DNA of 64,000 nt from positions 96,748 through 160,747 of the forward strand of contig JAZQSE010000017.1 of NCBI GenBank assembly GCA_045629945.1, in the 5' to 3' direction. A model generated the notes under the pieces. The model was not told the DNA's origin and made no database searches. It saw nothing but the letters and a program-made list of their open reading frames with translations. The position numbers and the translations under genes were made by a program. The stretch is from UBA1765 sp045629945 (lineage in GTDB: Bacteria > Fibrobacterota > Fibrobacteria > Fibrobacterales > Fibrobacteraceae). Positions 8,630-17,800 of this stretch are shown here, one piece after another (position 1 is the stretch's first letter; each line of letters opens with the position of its first letter).

Positions 8630-9771
8630 AAAAACTAGTTTTATTGTTTTTGTCTTTAGGACTTGCTTTTTCTTTTGGAGCTGAGTCTGTACCAACAAAG
8701 CAAGCTCCTCCTAAAAAAGTTGCTAAAAAGCAATCTGTTCGCCCAGCACAGGAAAAGGTAAAAAAAGCTGCCGGTAAATTTGCAAGCCGTTGTAACGAAG
8801 GTTTGAATCAAGTAAAATCCACTATTCCTGTAACGTCTTATTTAGCGAATGTAACTTGGGCAGAAGCCGAAGCGCGAGCAAAACAATTAGAACGTTTTGA
8901 ACAAGAAATGCCTAAGTCCGATATGTTGCCTTATTTTTCAGAAGCTTGTTCGCTTTATGTAGAACTTTTAAAACTTTATACAGAAACGGATAGAATTGAA
9001 AAAAATACAAAAGCGGCCTGGCAAGAACGCCAAATGGTTATGGAAGAAATCGAAAAAACGCAAAATGCAATTGCTGATCTGAGAAAAGACAGTTTGTCTG
9101 CTTTGCAAAATGATTTATTAGCCGCTAAAAATCAGACTCTTGAAACTCAAGAAGAAATGAAAGAACGTGAAGCTCATGCCAATGCAAAACAAGATTCTTT
9201 ATTGAAAGCATCAAAAGAAAGAGAAGCAACTCTTTTAGCGCAGGCTAGTGCTCGCGAAGATTCTTTACGTAGAGCCTCAAAAGAACGTGAATCAGAACTT
9301 GAAAAAGCACTTGCAGAAGAACGGGCTAAAGCAGAAGCAAGGCAGAAAGAAGCAAAATCAAAATTGAATGAACTTCAATCTAAATTGATTCAAGTCACTC
9401 AAGACGCTCGTGGAATTATTCTTTCTATGTCAGACATTTTATTTGATGTAAATAAAGCTTCTTTAAAACAAGATTTGAAAACAAGTCTTGCAAAAGTGGC
9501 TGGCATTCTTTCTGTATATCAAGAATTGAATGTTCTTGTTGAAGGGCATACTGATAACACAGGTTCTGAAAAGCACAATATGAAACTTTCAGAACAACGA
9601 GCTAAAAATGTGATGGATTTTTTAGTTAGTCAAGGAATTGATGCTTCTAGACTTACTTCAAAAGGTTATGGCATGACACGCCCGGTCGGCGATAACAAAA
9701 CCAAAGAAGGTCGTCAGAAGAATCGTCGTGTAGACTTGGTTATTCAAGATAAAGTCTTGTTGGGGAAATAA
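8626..9771 (+). CDS. OmpA-family peptidoglycan-associated protein
   Basis: A 381-residue secreted protein. After a signal peptide (MKKLVLLFLSLGLAFSFGA) comes a long Glu/Lys/Ala-rich helical region (about residues 120-260, predicted coiled coil), then a C-terminal OmpA-like domain with ILFDVNKASLK, VLVEGHTDNTGS, LSEQRAKNVMDFL, GYGMTRPVGDN and RQKNRRVDLVI, the elements that bind diaminopimelate peptides in peptidoglycan. It is not a barrel protein, so it is likely periplasmic or lipoprotein-anchored through its upstream partner. Confidence 0.9.
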   Translation: MKKLVLLFLSLGLAFSFGAESVPTKQAPPKKVAKKQSVRPAQEKVKKAAGKFASRCNEGLNQVKSTIPVTSYLANVTWAEAEARAKQLERFEQEMPKSDMLPYFSEACSLYVELLKLYTETDRIEKNTKAAWQERQMVMEEIEKTQNAIADLRKDSLSALQNDLLAAKNQTLETQEEMKEREAHANAKQDSLLKASKEREATLLAQASAREDSLRRASKERESELEKALAEERAKAEARQKEAKSKLNELQSKLIQVTQDARGIILSMSDILFDVNKASLKQDLKTSLAKVAGILSVYQELNVLVEGHTDNTGSEKHNMKLSEQRAKNVMDFLVSQGIDASRLTSKGYGMTRPVGDNKTKEGRQKNRRVDLVIQDKVLLGK

Positions 9772-9959
9772 TGGCAAAAAAAATATCTGCAATGGAAGTG
9801 CGTAGAAATTTCGGAGAAATTTTAGATCAAGTTCGCTTAACAGGAGAAGAATTTGTTATCGAACGGGCTGGTAAATCTTTGGCTCGTTTGGTTCCTGTTT
9901 CGCAAGAAACGTCTGGTAAATTAGATTTTCGTGATATTTTGAAATTGCCTGGTGTGTAA
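9771..9959 (+). CDS. Phd/YefM-family antitoxin-like protein
   Basis: A 62-residue protein starting MAKKISAMEVRRNFGEILDQV and continuing EFVIERAGKSLARLVP, the usual layout of Phd/YefM DNA-binding antitoxins. The ATG overlaps the last base of the OmpA gene stop. The expected toxin gene directly downstream is missing: the stop is followed within about 20 bases by a strong terminator. It could be an orphan antitoxin, a pure operon autoregulator, or the survivor of a lost pair. Confidence 0.8.
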   Translation: MAKKISAMEVRRNFGEILDQVRLTGEEFVIERAGKSLARLVPVSQETSGKLDFRDILKLPGV

Positions 9960-9980
9960 ACGAAAACAATAATTTTTATA

Positions 9981-10008
9981 AAGGAACGTGTAATAGCGTT
10001 CCTTTTTT
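9981..10008 (+). terminator. Intrinsic terminator after the lipoprotein/OmpA/Phd operon
   Basis: Perfect 8-bp stem AAGGAACG (9981-9988) with CGTTCCTT (9997-10004), 8-nt loop, followed by TTTT. Confidence 0.85.
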
Positions 10009-10088
10009 AATGGTTTTTACTTGAATTTTGAAATGATGTTTGAAATTTTGGAACACAGATTTTCTGTAGTTTTTCTAAATTTTTTAGC

Positions 10089-11807
10089 ATGAAAAAAGTT
10101 TTTTTGTATGATACCACACTTCGAGATGGAAATCAGGACCGTCAGGTTAGTTTATCTCTTGCCGATAAGTTGCAAATAGCCAAGCAATTAGATGCTTTTG
10201 GAATTGATTATATTGAAGGCGGCTGGCCAAATCCTGGTAATCCTTTAGATGAAGAATTTTTCCGTGAAGTGAAAAAGTTGAATCTGAAACATGCAAAAAT
10301 TGCGGCTTTTGGTAGCACCCGCAGGCCAAATATTTTACCGGAAAATGATACTTTGTTAAAAACACTGGTTGCAAGTAAAGCACCTGTAAAAACCATTTTT
10401 GGTAAAAGCTGGGATTTACATGTAACAGATGTTATCCGCACAACGCTTGAAGAAAATTTAGACATGATAGAATCTTCAATTGCTTATCTGAATGAGCATT
10501 CTGAAGAAGTTATTTATGATGCAGAACATTTCTTCGATGGTTTTAAAGCGAATCCTGAATACGCTCTTGAAACTTTAAAAGCTGCTGAATTAGGTGGGGC
10601 TTCTTTCTTGGTTCTTTGTGATACCAATGGCGGCACAATGCCTTGGGAAATAGCATCAATAATGGAAGAAGTTTCTAAAAAAGTTTCTACACCAATTGGA
10701 ATCCATACCCATAACGATAGTGGCTTAGCTGTTGCGAACTCTTTGATGGCTGTTCGTGGCGGAGCTACTATGGTTCAAGGAGTTATCAATGGCTTTGGTG
10801 AACGCTGTGGAAACGCCAATTTAACAACCATTGCCGCTGACCTCCATTTTAAGATGAATGCAAAAATGACGGTGTCAAAGAAAATGGCAAAGTTACGTGC
10901 ATTGAGCCTTGGTATCGATCAAGTCGTGAATTTAGGTAGTGATGTTCGCGCTCCATATGTAGGTGAAGCCGCTTTTGCTCATAAGGGTGGTGCACATATT
11001 GATGGCGTTATGAAAGTGTCAAGAAGTTTTGAACATATTGACCCACATAGTGTCGGCAATAATCGTGTTTTTGTAACAAGTGACCAAGCCGGCGGTTCTT
11101 TGGTTGTTGAAAAACTTCAGGCCATTAAACCTGGTATTGATAAACGAGACCCGATTGTTACAGGTCTTTTGTCAACAATTAAAGAAAAAGAAAATGCTGG
11201 TTGGCATTTTGATTCAGCAGAAGCTAGCTTTAAAATGCTTGTGTTTAGAAAACTCGGTATGTTTGAAGAACCATTCCAGGTTTTGAATTACCGACTGATT
11301 GAAGACAAGAATACTCAAGGGGTAAGCGTTTCTCAAGCCTCTGTAAAACTTCAGATTGGTAGAGAAATTAGTCACCAAGTTTCTGAAGGCGATGGCCCGG
11401 TTAACGCTCTTGATGCCGCACTTCGTAAAGCCTTGTTGCCTTATTTCCCGGTGATGGCTAAAGTTCGCTTAGATGATTTTAAAGTTCGCGTTTTAGGTTC
11501 TAGTGTAGGTTCTGATGCGATGGTTCGCGTTTGGACAACATTTGGCGATGACAAAGACCAATGGAATGTTGCTGGCGTAAGTTCAAATATTATTGAAGCG
11601 TCTTGGCTAGCATTGATTGATGGACTTTGTTATAAAATTTTGAAAGACCAGAAAAAATTTGCTCTTCTTTTAAAGAAAGCAAGTATGGTTTCTGAAGATA
11701 AATCGGTTTCTAAACAAGCAGAAAAAAAAGTTTCTCGCCGTGCTATGATGCGCGAAGCAAAAGATTTATCCAAGCCACTTCGTCGTCGTAAAAAATCAAA
11801 GAAGTAG
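10089..11807 (+). CDS. cimA: (R)-citramalate synthase
   Basis: Condenses pyruvate and acetyl-CoA to citramalate, the first step of the threonine-independent isoleucine route. The catalytic TIM barrel shows YDTTLRDGNQ at the N-terminus, the metal site HTHNDSGLAVANS and VNGFGERCGNANL; the C-terminal part is a LeuA-type regulatory dimer domain. At 572 residues it is slightly longer than usual because of a very basic tail of about 35 residues ending LRRRKKSKK. The DTTLRDGNQDR form and the overall layout favour CimA over 2-isopropylmalate synthase. hisD follows 10 bases later. Confidence 0.93.
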   Translation: MKKVFLYDTTLRDGNQDRQVSLSLADKLQIAKQLDAFGIDYIEGGWPNPGNPLDEEFFREVKKLNLKHAKIAAFGSTRRPNILPENDTLLKTLVASKAPVKTIFGKSWDLHVTDVIRTTLEENLDMIESSIAYLNEHSEEVIYDAEHFFDGFKANPEYALETLKAAELGGASFLVLCDTNGGTMPWEIASIMEEVSKKVSTPIGIHTHNDSGLAVANSLMAVRGGATMVQGVINGFGERCGNANLTTIAADLHFKMNAKMTVSKKMAKLRALSLGIDQVVNLGSDVRAPYVGEAAFAHKGGAHIDGVMKVSRSFEHIDPHSVGNNRVFVTSDQAGGSLVVEKLQAIKPGIDKRDPIVTGLLSTIKEKENAGWHFDSAEASFKMLVFRKLGMFEEPFQVLNYRLIEDKNTQGVSVSQASVKLQIGREISHQVSEGDGPVNALDAALRKALLPYFPVMAKVRLDDFKVRVLGSSVGSDAMVRVWTTFGDDKDQWNVAGVSSNIIEASWLALIDGLCYKILKDQKKFALLLKKASMVSEDKSVSKQAEKKVSRRAMMREAKDLSKPLRRRKKSKK

Positions 11808-11817
11808 AGAGGTATTC

Positions 11818-13089
11818 GTGAAAATTCTGAAAGTTACTCCTAAATCAGAAGAAATTGAACGTCTTTGTTCGCGTTCGGTTGCTCCTAGTCCAGAAATTCA
11901 TAAAAAAGTCCTTTCTATTTTAGAAGATGTGAAAAAAAATGGCGTTTCAGCTGCTTTGCGATATGCAAAGGAATTTGATGGCTTAAATGCTTCTTCTTTA
12001 AAAATATCTCCAAAAACGGTGGCTAGTGCTGCTTCTAAAACGCCTGAATCCTTGCGCTCTGCGATTCGTTCTGCTATTAGAAATGTCAGAGATTTTCACA
12101 AAAAGCAAATGGAGAAAAGTTGGAACTTTGTAACAAAAGAAGGCTCTCTCCTTGGCCAGCGTATAAGACCAATGCGCCGTGTAGGCCTTTATGTTCCAGG
12201 AGGTGCAGGCGTTTACCCGAGTACTGTTATTATGAATGCAGTCCCTGCGCTTGTTGCAGGCGTCTCTGAAATTGTTGTTGTGACTCCGGCAAAGGGAGGC
12301 CTTAATCCGGCGGTAGCATTTGTGCTTCAAGAACTTGGAATCACAGAAATTTATCACATTGGTGGGGCTCAGGCTGTTGCTCTTTTAGCTTATGGTGGAA
12401 AGGGTATTACCCCGGTTGATAAAATTGTGGGGCCGGGTAATGTTTTTGCGGCTGTTGCTAAAAAAGAAGTTTTTGGAACTGTAGACATAGATATGATTGC
12501 AGGGCCTTCTGAAGTTCTTGTTATGGCAGATGCTTCTTCTGACCCGGATTTTGTTGCTGCTGATCTTTTAGCCCAGGCAGAACATGGCTCTGGTTTTGAA
12601 GCAGCTATTTGCATTACTGATTCTATGGATGTTGCAAAAGATATTTTGGCTTGCGTAGAAGCTCAAGTAGAAGTTTCTCCACGTAAAGAATTACTTGAAA
12701 AATCCCTTGCTCGTTTTGGCCGAATTCTGGTTGTGAAAGATTGGGACGCTGGTGTAGCGATTGCAAATAGAATAGCTCCAGAACATTTAGAAGTGATGAC
12801 AAGAAACGCCGAAAAATTAGCTGAGCGTTTAGACAATGCAGGTGCTATTTTTATCGGCCCTTGGTCTAGTGAACCTGTTGGCGATTATTTTGCTGGCCCG
12901 AACCATGTTTTACCAACAAATGGTACAGCTCGTTTTTCAAGCCCACTTGGTGTTTACGATTTCTTGAAGCGCACAAGTATTATTCGTTATTCTCAGAAAG
13001 CGATGTTGAAAAATGCAAAAGCAATAGGTGAATTTGCTTCTGCGGAAGGTTTTTATCACCATGCACAGGCTGTGTTGAAACGCCTTTAG
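11818..13089 (+). CDS. hisD: Histidinol dehydrogenase
   Basis: Catalyses the last two oxidation steps of histidine synthesis, from histidinol to histidine. The 423-residue protein shows RRVGLYVPGG, HIGGAQAVALLAYG, VGPGNVFA, AGPSEVLV, LAQAEHGSG (zinc and catalytic region) and APEHLEV. The start is a GTG at 11818 with AGAGG a few bases upstream. It sits in a cimA-hisD-scpB-mutS run, away from the other his genes; hisH is at 61.1 kb, so histidine genes are scattered. Confidence 0.97.
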   Translation: MKILKVTPKSEEIERLCSRSVAPSPEIHKKVLSILEDVKKNGVSAALRYAKEFDGLNASSLKISPKTVASAASKTPESLRSAIRSAIRNVRDFHKKQMEKSWNFVTKEGSLLGQRIRPMRRVGLYVPGGAGVYPSTVIMNAVPALVAGVSEIVVVTPAKGGLNPAVAFVLQELGITEIYHIGGAQAVALLAYGGKGITPVDKIVGPGNVFAAVAKKEVFGTVDIDMIAGPSEVLVMADASSDPDFVAADLLAQAEHGSGFEAAICITDSMDVAKDILACVEAQVEVSPRKELLEKSLARFGRILVVKDWDAGVAIANRIAPEHLEVMTRNAEKLAERLDNAGAIFIGPWSSEPVGDYFAGPNHVLPTNGTARFSSPLGVYDFLKRTSIIRYSQKAMLKNAKAIGEFASAEGFYHHAQAVLKRL

Positions 13090-13112
13090 TTTTAAAAAGC
13101 GCGGAGTAATCT

Positions 13113-13802
13113 ATGTCAGAAGAAATCAAAACGGAAAATACCGAAGCCCAACTTGAACTTCCTAAAATTGAAAATGTGGAAGACCTTTCAAAGGTAATTC
13201 AAGCATTGGTTTTTGCTTCTCCAGATGTAGTGAATTTAAAACGCATTCGTGAAATTATTGGAATGTTTGTCACACCACAAATGGTTTCAGAAGCTCTTTC
13301 AAAAGCAAATGAATCTTTAGAAAAAATAGGCTCTCCATTTGAAATTGTAGAACAAGCAGGCGGTTATCGCTTCAGAACAAAATCCCTTTATTACCCTTGG
13401 GTTCGACAACTCTTTCCGGAAATGAACGCACGCCGTCTTTCTCAGGCAGCGCTTGAAACATTAGCTGTTGTGGCTTACCAACAACCCATCACAAGAGCGG
13501 CTATAGAAAATGTGCGCGGTGTATCTTGTGATGCTCCATTAAGAAGTTTGCTTGAAAAAAAGTTTATTGCTCTTGGCCCACGAGCAGAAACAGTTGGCAA
13601 TCCTTACACGTACGTGACAACTCCTGAATTCATGAAATATTTTGGCATTAATAGAATCCCAGAAGATTTGCCAAGATTGCGTGAATTTGAAGAGTTGATT
13701 TCTTCTGGTTTACTTGTGCCACAATATGTGCGAGCAGAAGTTGTAGCAGAAACAAAAACAGAAGAACCTGGCGAACAGATTGATTTCTTAGCGGAGGAAT
13801 AG
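13113..13802 (+). CDS. scpB: Segregation and condensation protein B
   Basis: Winged-helix kleisin-binding partner of the SMC-ScpAB chromosome condensin. The 229-residue protein has two winged-helix units, with the family signature AALETLAVVAYQQPITRAAI and VRGVSCDAPLRSLLEK in the second. The N-terminal 20 residues and the C-terminal tail are acidic and variable. Its stop codon TAG overlaps the GTG start of mutS by one base. No scpA is visible in the window. Confidence 0.95.
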   Translation: MSEEIKTENTEAQLELPKIENVEDLSKVIQALVFASPDVVNLKRIREIIGMFVTPQMVSEALSKANESLEKIGSPFEIVEQAGGYRFRTKSLYYPWVRQLFPEMNARRLSQAALETLAVVAYQQPITRAAIENVRGVSCDAPLRSLLEKKFIALGPRAETVGNPYTYVTTPEFMKYFGINRIPEDLPRLREFEELISSGLLVPQYVRAEVVAETKTEEPGEQIDFLAEE

Positions 13803-16405
13803 TGAGCGTCACACCTTTAATGCGACAATATTACGAAATCAAGGCTGAAAATCCTGGTTGTATTTTGTTTTTTCGCATGGGCGATTTTTTTGAACTTTTT
13901 GAAACCGATGCAGAAATAGCTTCTCGGATTCTTGGACTTACGCTTACTTCAAGAAATAATGGTGCCGCAGGTGCAACGCCTTTGTGTGGCTTTCCTCACC
14001 ATGCCGCTGAACGTTATATTCCTAAAATGGTGGCAGCCGGTTATCGCATTGCCATTTGTGAACAGGTAGAAGACCCAAAACTTGCCAAAGGAATTGTAAA
14101 ACGTGCTGTGGTAGAAGTGATTAGTGCTGGCACGGCAATGAGTGAATCTAATTTAAATGCAAAAGAATCTAATTACTTGTGCGCGTGTTTACCCATTGGG
14201 AAAAAAGAAGTAGCCTTTGCTTTTGCCGATGTGACAACGGGGTATTTAGCCGTTTCAAAATCATCTTTGATGGCATTTGAATGTGAATTTTCACGAAGGC
14301 TTCCAAAAGAAATTCTGATTCCGGAATCTATGGAATTGCCAGAAGGTGTAAATGCCATTATTCGCTCTGAAACTATTTTAGTAACGCCTTTGCCTGATTC
14401 TGTTTTTTCAGAAAATTCAGCTCGCTCTGTATTGCTTTCTCATTTTAAAGTTGACTCTGAATCTGGGCTTGGTTTAGAAGGCCGCATTCAGGAATTGCGT
14501 GCTGCAGGGGCTTGTCTTTATTACTTGCAAGATTTAAAACGTTCTGAACTTTCGCATATTACACAACTTGATTTGTTGAACCTTTGCGATTACATGACGC
14601 TTGATCCGTCAACGCTTCGTAATTTAGAACTCGTGCGCCCATTGAATGCTGACGATGTTTCAAGTACGCTTTGCTCGGTATTAGATTTTTCGATTACAGC
14701 AATGGGTGGCAGACTTTTGCGCGAATGGATTTCGCACCCATTGATTTCAGTTTCAAGAATTACAAAACGCCAAAACGCCGTTTCTGAATTAGCGGAATCA
14801 CCAATTCTTCTTTCTGAATTAAAAAGCGCTTTGTTCTCTATTTTAGATATGGAACGTTTAATGGGGCGTATAGGGAGTGGGCGAGCAAACGCACGCGATT
14901 TAGCTGGTATGGGGCGTTCTTTAGTGCAGGCGTCTCAGGTTTCAGGCGTGTTAGCCAGTGCAAAATCTTTAGCTTTGCAAGAATTAGCACAAACCCTTTC
15001 TTTAGCTTCTGGGCATGGCGATTCTATCCTTGCTTGTTTACGAGAGGATTTGCCACTTACCGTTCGTGAAGGTAAAATGATTCGCGAAGGGGCTTGTCCA
15101 AGTTTAGATGCCATGAACGAAGAAATCCGAGAAAAACGAGAATGGATAGCTTCTTTAGAATCACGAGAACGCGAACGTTTAGGCATTCCAACATTGAAAG
15201 TCGGGTACAATAAAGTTTTTGGCTATTATATTGAAGTGACGCGTACGCACACAGATAAAGTGCCAGAAAATTATTTAAGAAAGCAAACAACAGTAAATTC
15301 AGAACGTTACATTACGCCAGAAATGAAAGAGTGCGAATCTGTTATAGCCAATGCTGAAGTTCGTATTCATGCAGAAGAATACCGCTTGTTCTGTGAATTG
15401 CGCGATAAAGTAGAAGCGTCTCGGGATGTGTACCAAAAAATTGCTTCAGCAATAGCAACTGTTGATGTCTTTTATTCTTTGGCTTGTGCTGCAAGAAAAT
15501 ATAATTATGTATGCCCACAAGTTTCTGAAGAATCAGGTATTGAAATTGTAGAAGGTTTTCACCCGGTTATTGTGGCTGTGAATCCAGATGTTTCATTTGT
15601 TCCAAATGACGTTTCATTACATGCAGAAGAAACGCGTTTAATGCTTATAACTGGGCCTAATATGGCTGGTAAATCCACCTATTTACGGCAAACAGGTTTA
15701 ATTGTTTTGCTTGCTCAAATTGGTTCTTTTGTCCCGGCAAAAGAAGCAAAAATTGGCGTAGTAGACCGCATCTTTACACGTGTGGGGGCAAGCGATAGAC
15801 TTTCTCGCGGCCTTTCTACATTCATGGTAGAAATGATAGAAACCGCCAATATATTACGCCATGCCACATCAAAAAGCCTTGTTTTGTTAGATGAAATTGG
15901 GCGAGGCACCAGCACATTTGATGGGCTTTCTATTGCCTGGTCTATTGTTGAAACTTTGCATAATGAAGTGACAAAGTCTGCTTTAACTTTATTTGCAACG
16001 CATTACCACGAATTGACAAACCTGGCTGATTCTTTAGAACACGCTGGTAATTTCCAGGTTTGTGTAAAAGAAGAAGGTGAAAATCTGGTGTTCTTGCATA
16101 AAATAGCACAAGGTGCTTGTGATTCAAGTTATGGCATTCACGTGGCAGAAATGGCTGGGCTCCCATCAACAGTAGTGCGCCGTGCTAGGCGGATTTTACA
16201 CCGATTAGAAAAACAAAAAATTGACCCGAGTGATTCTCGTAAACTTCAGGAGTTAAAAGACAATCCTCAAATAGAAATGTTTGCGCCACCAGATGAAAGC
16301 TCAAAACTTTTGAAAGAAGAACTTTCAAGAATTTCTCCAGAAGAAATGACGCCTTTGCAAGCATTACAAAAGTTATGCGAATTAAAAGAGGCGTATTGCA
16401 AATGA
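13802..16405 (+). CDS. mutS: DNA mismatch repair protein MutS
   Basis: Recognises mismatches and starts repair. The 867-residue protein has the N-terminal mismatch-reading segment with GDFFELFETDA, connector, lever and clamp domains, then the ABC-type ATPase with Walker A TGPNMAGKST, LSTFMVEM and Walker B LVLLDEIGRGTST, followed by FATHYHEL. The start is the GTG at 13802 overlapping the scpB stop. The TGA stop overlaps the ATG of the HD-domain gene, so translation is likely coupled. Confidence 0.98.
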   Translation: MSVTPLMRQYYEIKAENPGCILFFRMGDFFELFETDAEIASRILGLTLTSRNNGAAGATPLCGFPHHAAERYIPKMVAAGYRIAICEQVEDPKLAKGIVKRAVVEVISAGTAMSESNLNAKESNYLCACLPIGKKEVAFAFADVTTGYLAVSKSSLMAFECEFSRRLPKEILIPESMELPEGVNAIIRSETILVTPLPDSVFSENSARSVLLSHFKVDSESGLGLEGRIQELRAAGACLYYLQDLKRSELSHITQLDLLNLCDYMTLDPSTLRNLELVRPLNADDVSSTLCSVLDFSITAMGGRLLREWISHPLISVSRITKRQNAVSELAESPILLSELKSALFSILDMERLMGRIGSGRANARDLAGMGRSLVQASQVSGVLASAKSLALQELAQTLSLASGHGDSILACLREDLPLTVREGKMIREGACPSLDAMNEEIREKREWIASLESRERERLGIPTLKVGYNKVFGYYIEVTRTHTDKVPENYLRKQTTVNSERYITPEMKECESVIANAEVRIHAEEYRLFCELRDKVEASRDVYQKIASAIATVDVFYSLACAARKYNYVCPQVSEESGIEIVEGFHPVIVAVNPDVSFVPNDVSLHAEETRLMLITGPNMAGKSTYLRQTGLIVLLAQIGSFVPAKEAKIGVVDRIFTRVGASDRLSRGLSTFMVEMIETANILRHATSKSLVLLDEIGRGTSTFDGLSIAWSIVETLHNEVTKSALTLFATHYHELTNLADSLEHAGNFQVCVKEEGENLVFLHKIAQGACDSSYGIHVAEMAGLPSTVVRRARRILHRLEKQKIDPSDSRKLQELKDNPQIEMFAPPDESSKLLKEELSRISPEEMTPLQALQKLCELKEAYCK

Positions 16406-16914
16406 AAGAGACAATAGATTTTAGCGCCTTGCAAGAATTTTTGGAAAACCAGCGCAGTACTGAATATTATTCAGTTCATGGTCTTGAACATTGGAACCAA
16501 GTGGAATACAATGGTTTGCTTTTAGCGCCACACACAGGAGCTGATATTCTTGTGGTGCGGTTATTTTCTCTTTTTCATGATTCTCGCCGTCTTAATGATC
16601 ATGGAGACCCAAAACATGGTGAACGCGGGGCTATTTTAGCGAGAGAATTGAGAAATAAAATGTTTGAATTATCAGACGAACAATTTGACCTGCTTTGTAT
16701 TGCTTGTGAAAACCACACCCATGTTCATTTAACAGGGAACCCAACAATAGATACTTGTTTTGATGCTGACAGATTAGACCTTGGACGTGTCGGGATTTTA
16801 CCTCACCCAGCTAAAATGGCTACGAATTACGGAGCTAAATTAGCGCAAAAACTTCAAGAAGAAAAGGTCTCGCCTTATCATGTGCGAGAATGGCTATCTA
16901 AATTAAAAGTTTGA
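16402..16914 (+). CDS. HD-domain metal-dependent phosphohydrolase-like protein
   Basis: A 170-residue protein with the HD-superfamily metal ligands in order: VHGLEHW, LFHDSRR, NHTHVH and DADRLDLGR. Such proteins cleave phosphomonoesters or nucleotides; substrate unknown. The ATG at 16402 overlaps the mutS stop (ATGA), which is a better start than the in-frame upstream ATG at 16375 inside mutS. The 3' end overlaps the convergent hydrolase gene by 12 bases. Confidence 0.8.
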   Translation: MKETIDFSALQEFLENQRSTEYYSVHGLEHWNQVEYNGLLLAPHTGADILVVRLFSLFHDSRRLNDHGDPKHGERGAILARELRNKMFELSDEQFDLLCIACENHTHVHLTGNPTIDTCFDADRLDLGRVGILPHPAKMATNYGAKLAQKLQEEKVSPYHVREWLSKLKV

Positions 16915-17688
16915 ATTCGCGTTTTCTGGAATAATTATTTTATCCATAATTTCAGAAAGAGTTTCTCCAGTTCTTTTTCTTGAAGGAATTTTTGGGAATG
17001 TCTTTTTGAAATTTTCATTAGAAATTTGTTCAACACTTCTGTCTTCAAGTAATAAAGTTGGGGTATTTTCTTTAAAATCAGCTTCTGTTAAAGCAATCTT
17101 TGTGTGGATTAAAAATTTAGGGAATAAATACCTGTATTTAGCAGAAATTTTTTCAGCAAAACTTTCTTTAGGGTCAATTAAAACGAGAGGGTTATTTTCT
17201 CTGACTTTTGTTGCAGCAATAGCCCCTATACCGCGCCCGGCATAAATAAGAGTAGGGGAGAGCGTTTTTGCACAATTTGCAATTTGAAGAGCGTCTGTCA
17301 TGAAATTTTCTTCTGAAGGAGTTCCTTTATTTTCGCCAGAGCCACGATAATTAAATGCTAAACGGCCAATGTTTTTACTGCTCTGGGTTTCGGCAATAAA
17401 TTGTGCGGCATCTTCGTCAGAATCCGGAAAATAAAGTATAGTCGGGAGGTTTTCTTTTTTTGCAAAAAAACCTTCAAGTGTAATATCATCAGAAATTTTA
17501 CAGTTTACTTTTTGGACCATTGTTGTATCGGCTATAGCTTCTCTAGCTTCTTTATGTTTAATTGCTTTAGGAAACGCAATCCGCCTTTCAGAAAGCATTA
17601 AATAAAATACCATACAAACATAAATGATAGCAATGGCCAAAATAAATCGAAAGATTCTTGAAATAGTAGAGCGTAAAAAATTTTTCAT
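16903..17688 (-). CDS. Membrane-anchored alpha/beta-hydrolase-like protein lacking the nucleophile serine
   Basis: A 261-residue protein with one N-terminal membrane helix (about residues 8-30) and an alpha/beta-hydrolase fold of the BEM46/YqiA kind (LEGFFAKKENLPTILYFPDS, LAFNYRGSGENKG oxyanion region). The nucleophile elbow expected as GxSxG reads YAGRGIGAIAA, with Gly where Ser should be, so ordinary esterase chemistry looks impossible. The start may be ATG 17688 or TTG 17697. It may be a non-catalytic relative; substrate unknown. Confidence 0.6.
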   Translation of the reverse strand: MKNFLRSTISRIFRFILAIAIIYVCMVFYLMLSERRIAFPKAIKHKEAREAIADTTMVQKVNCKISDDITLEGFFAKKENLPTILYFPDSDEDAAQFIAETQSSKNIGRLAFNYRGSGENKGTPSEENFMTDALQIANCAKTLSPTLIYAGRGIGAIAATKVRENNPLVLIDPKESFAEKISAKYRYLFPKFLIHTKIALTEADFKENTPTLLLEDRSVEQISNENFKKTFPKIPSRKRTGETLSEIMDKIIIPENANSNF

Positions 17689-17756
17689 TTCAAGCAATAA
17701 TGTAAAAAAATAATGGTTTAGAATTTTTTGTTTTAAAATTTCGAACTAAAAAAAGA

Positions 17757-17787
17757 AATCTTCCGCAGGCGAAGCCTGCGGAAGATT
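17757..17787 (-). terminator. Strong terminator downstream of htpG
   Basis: Perfect 14-bp stem (AATCTTCCGCAGGC, 17757-17770, with 17774-17787) and a GAA loop. On the minus strand it is followed by a T-rich run, so it ends htpG transcription. Confidence 0.9.
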
Positions 17788-17800
17788 AAATTATTGAATT

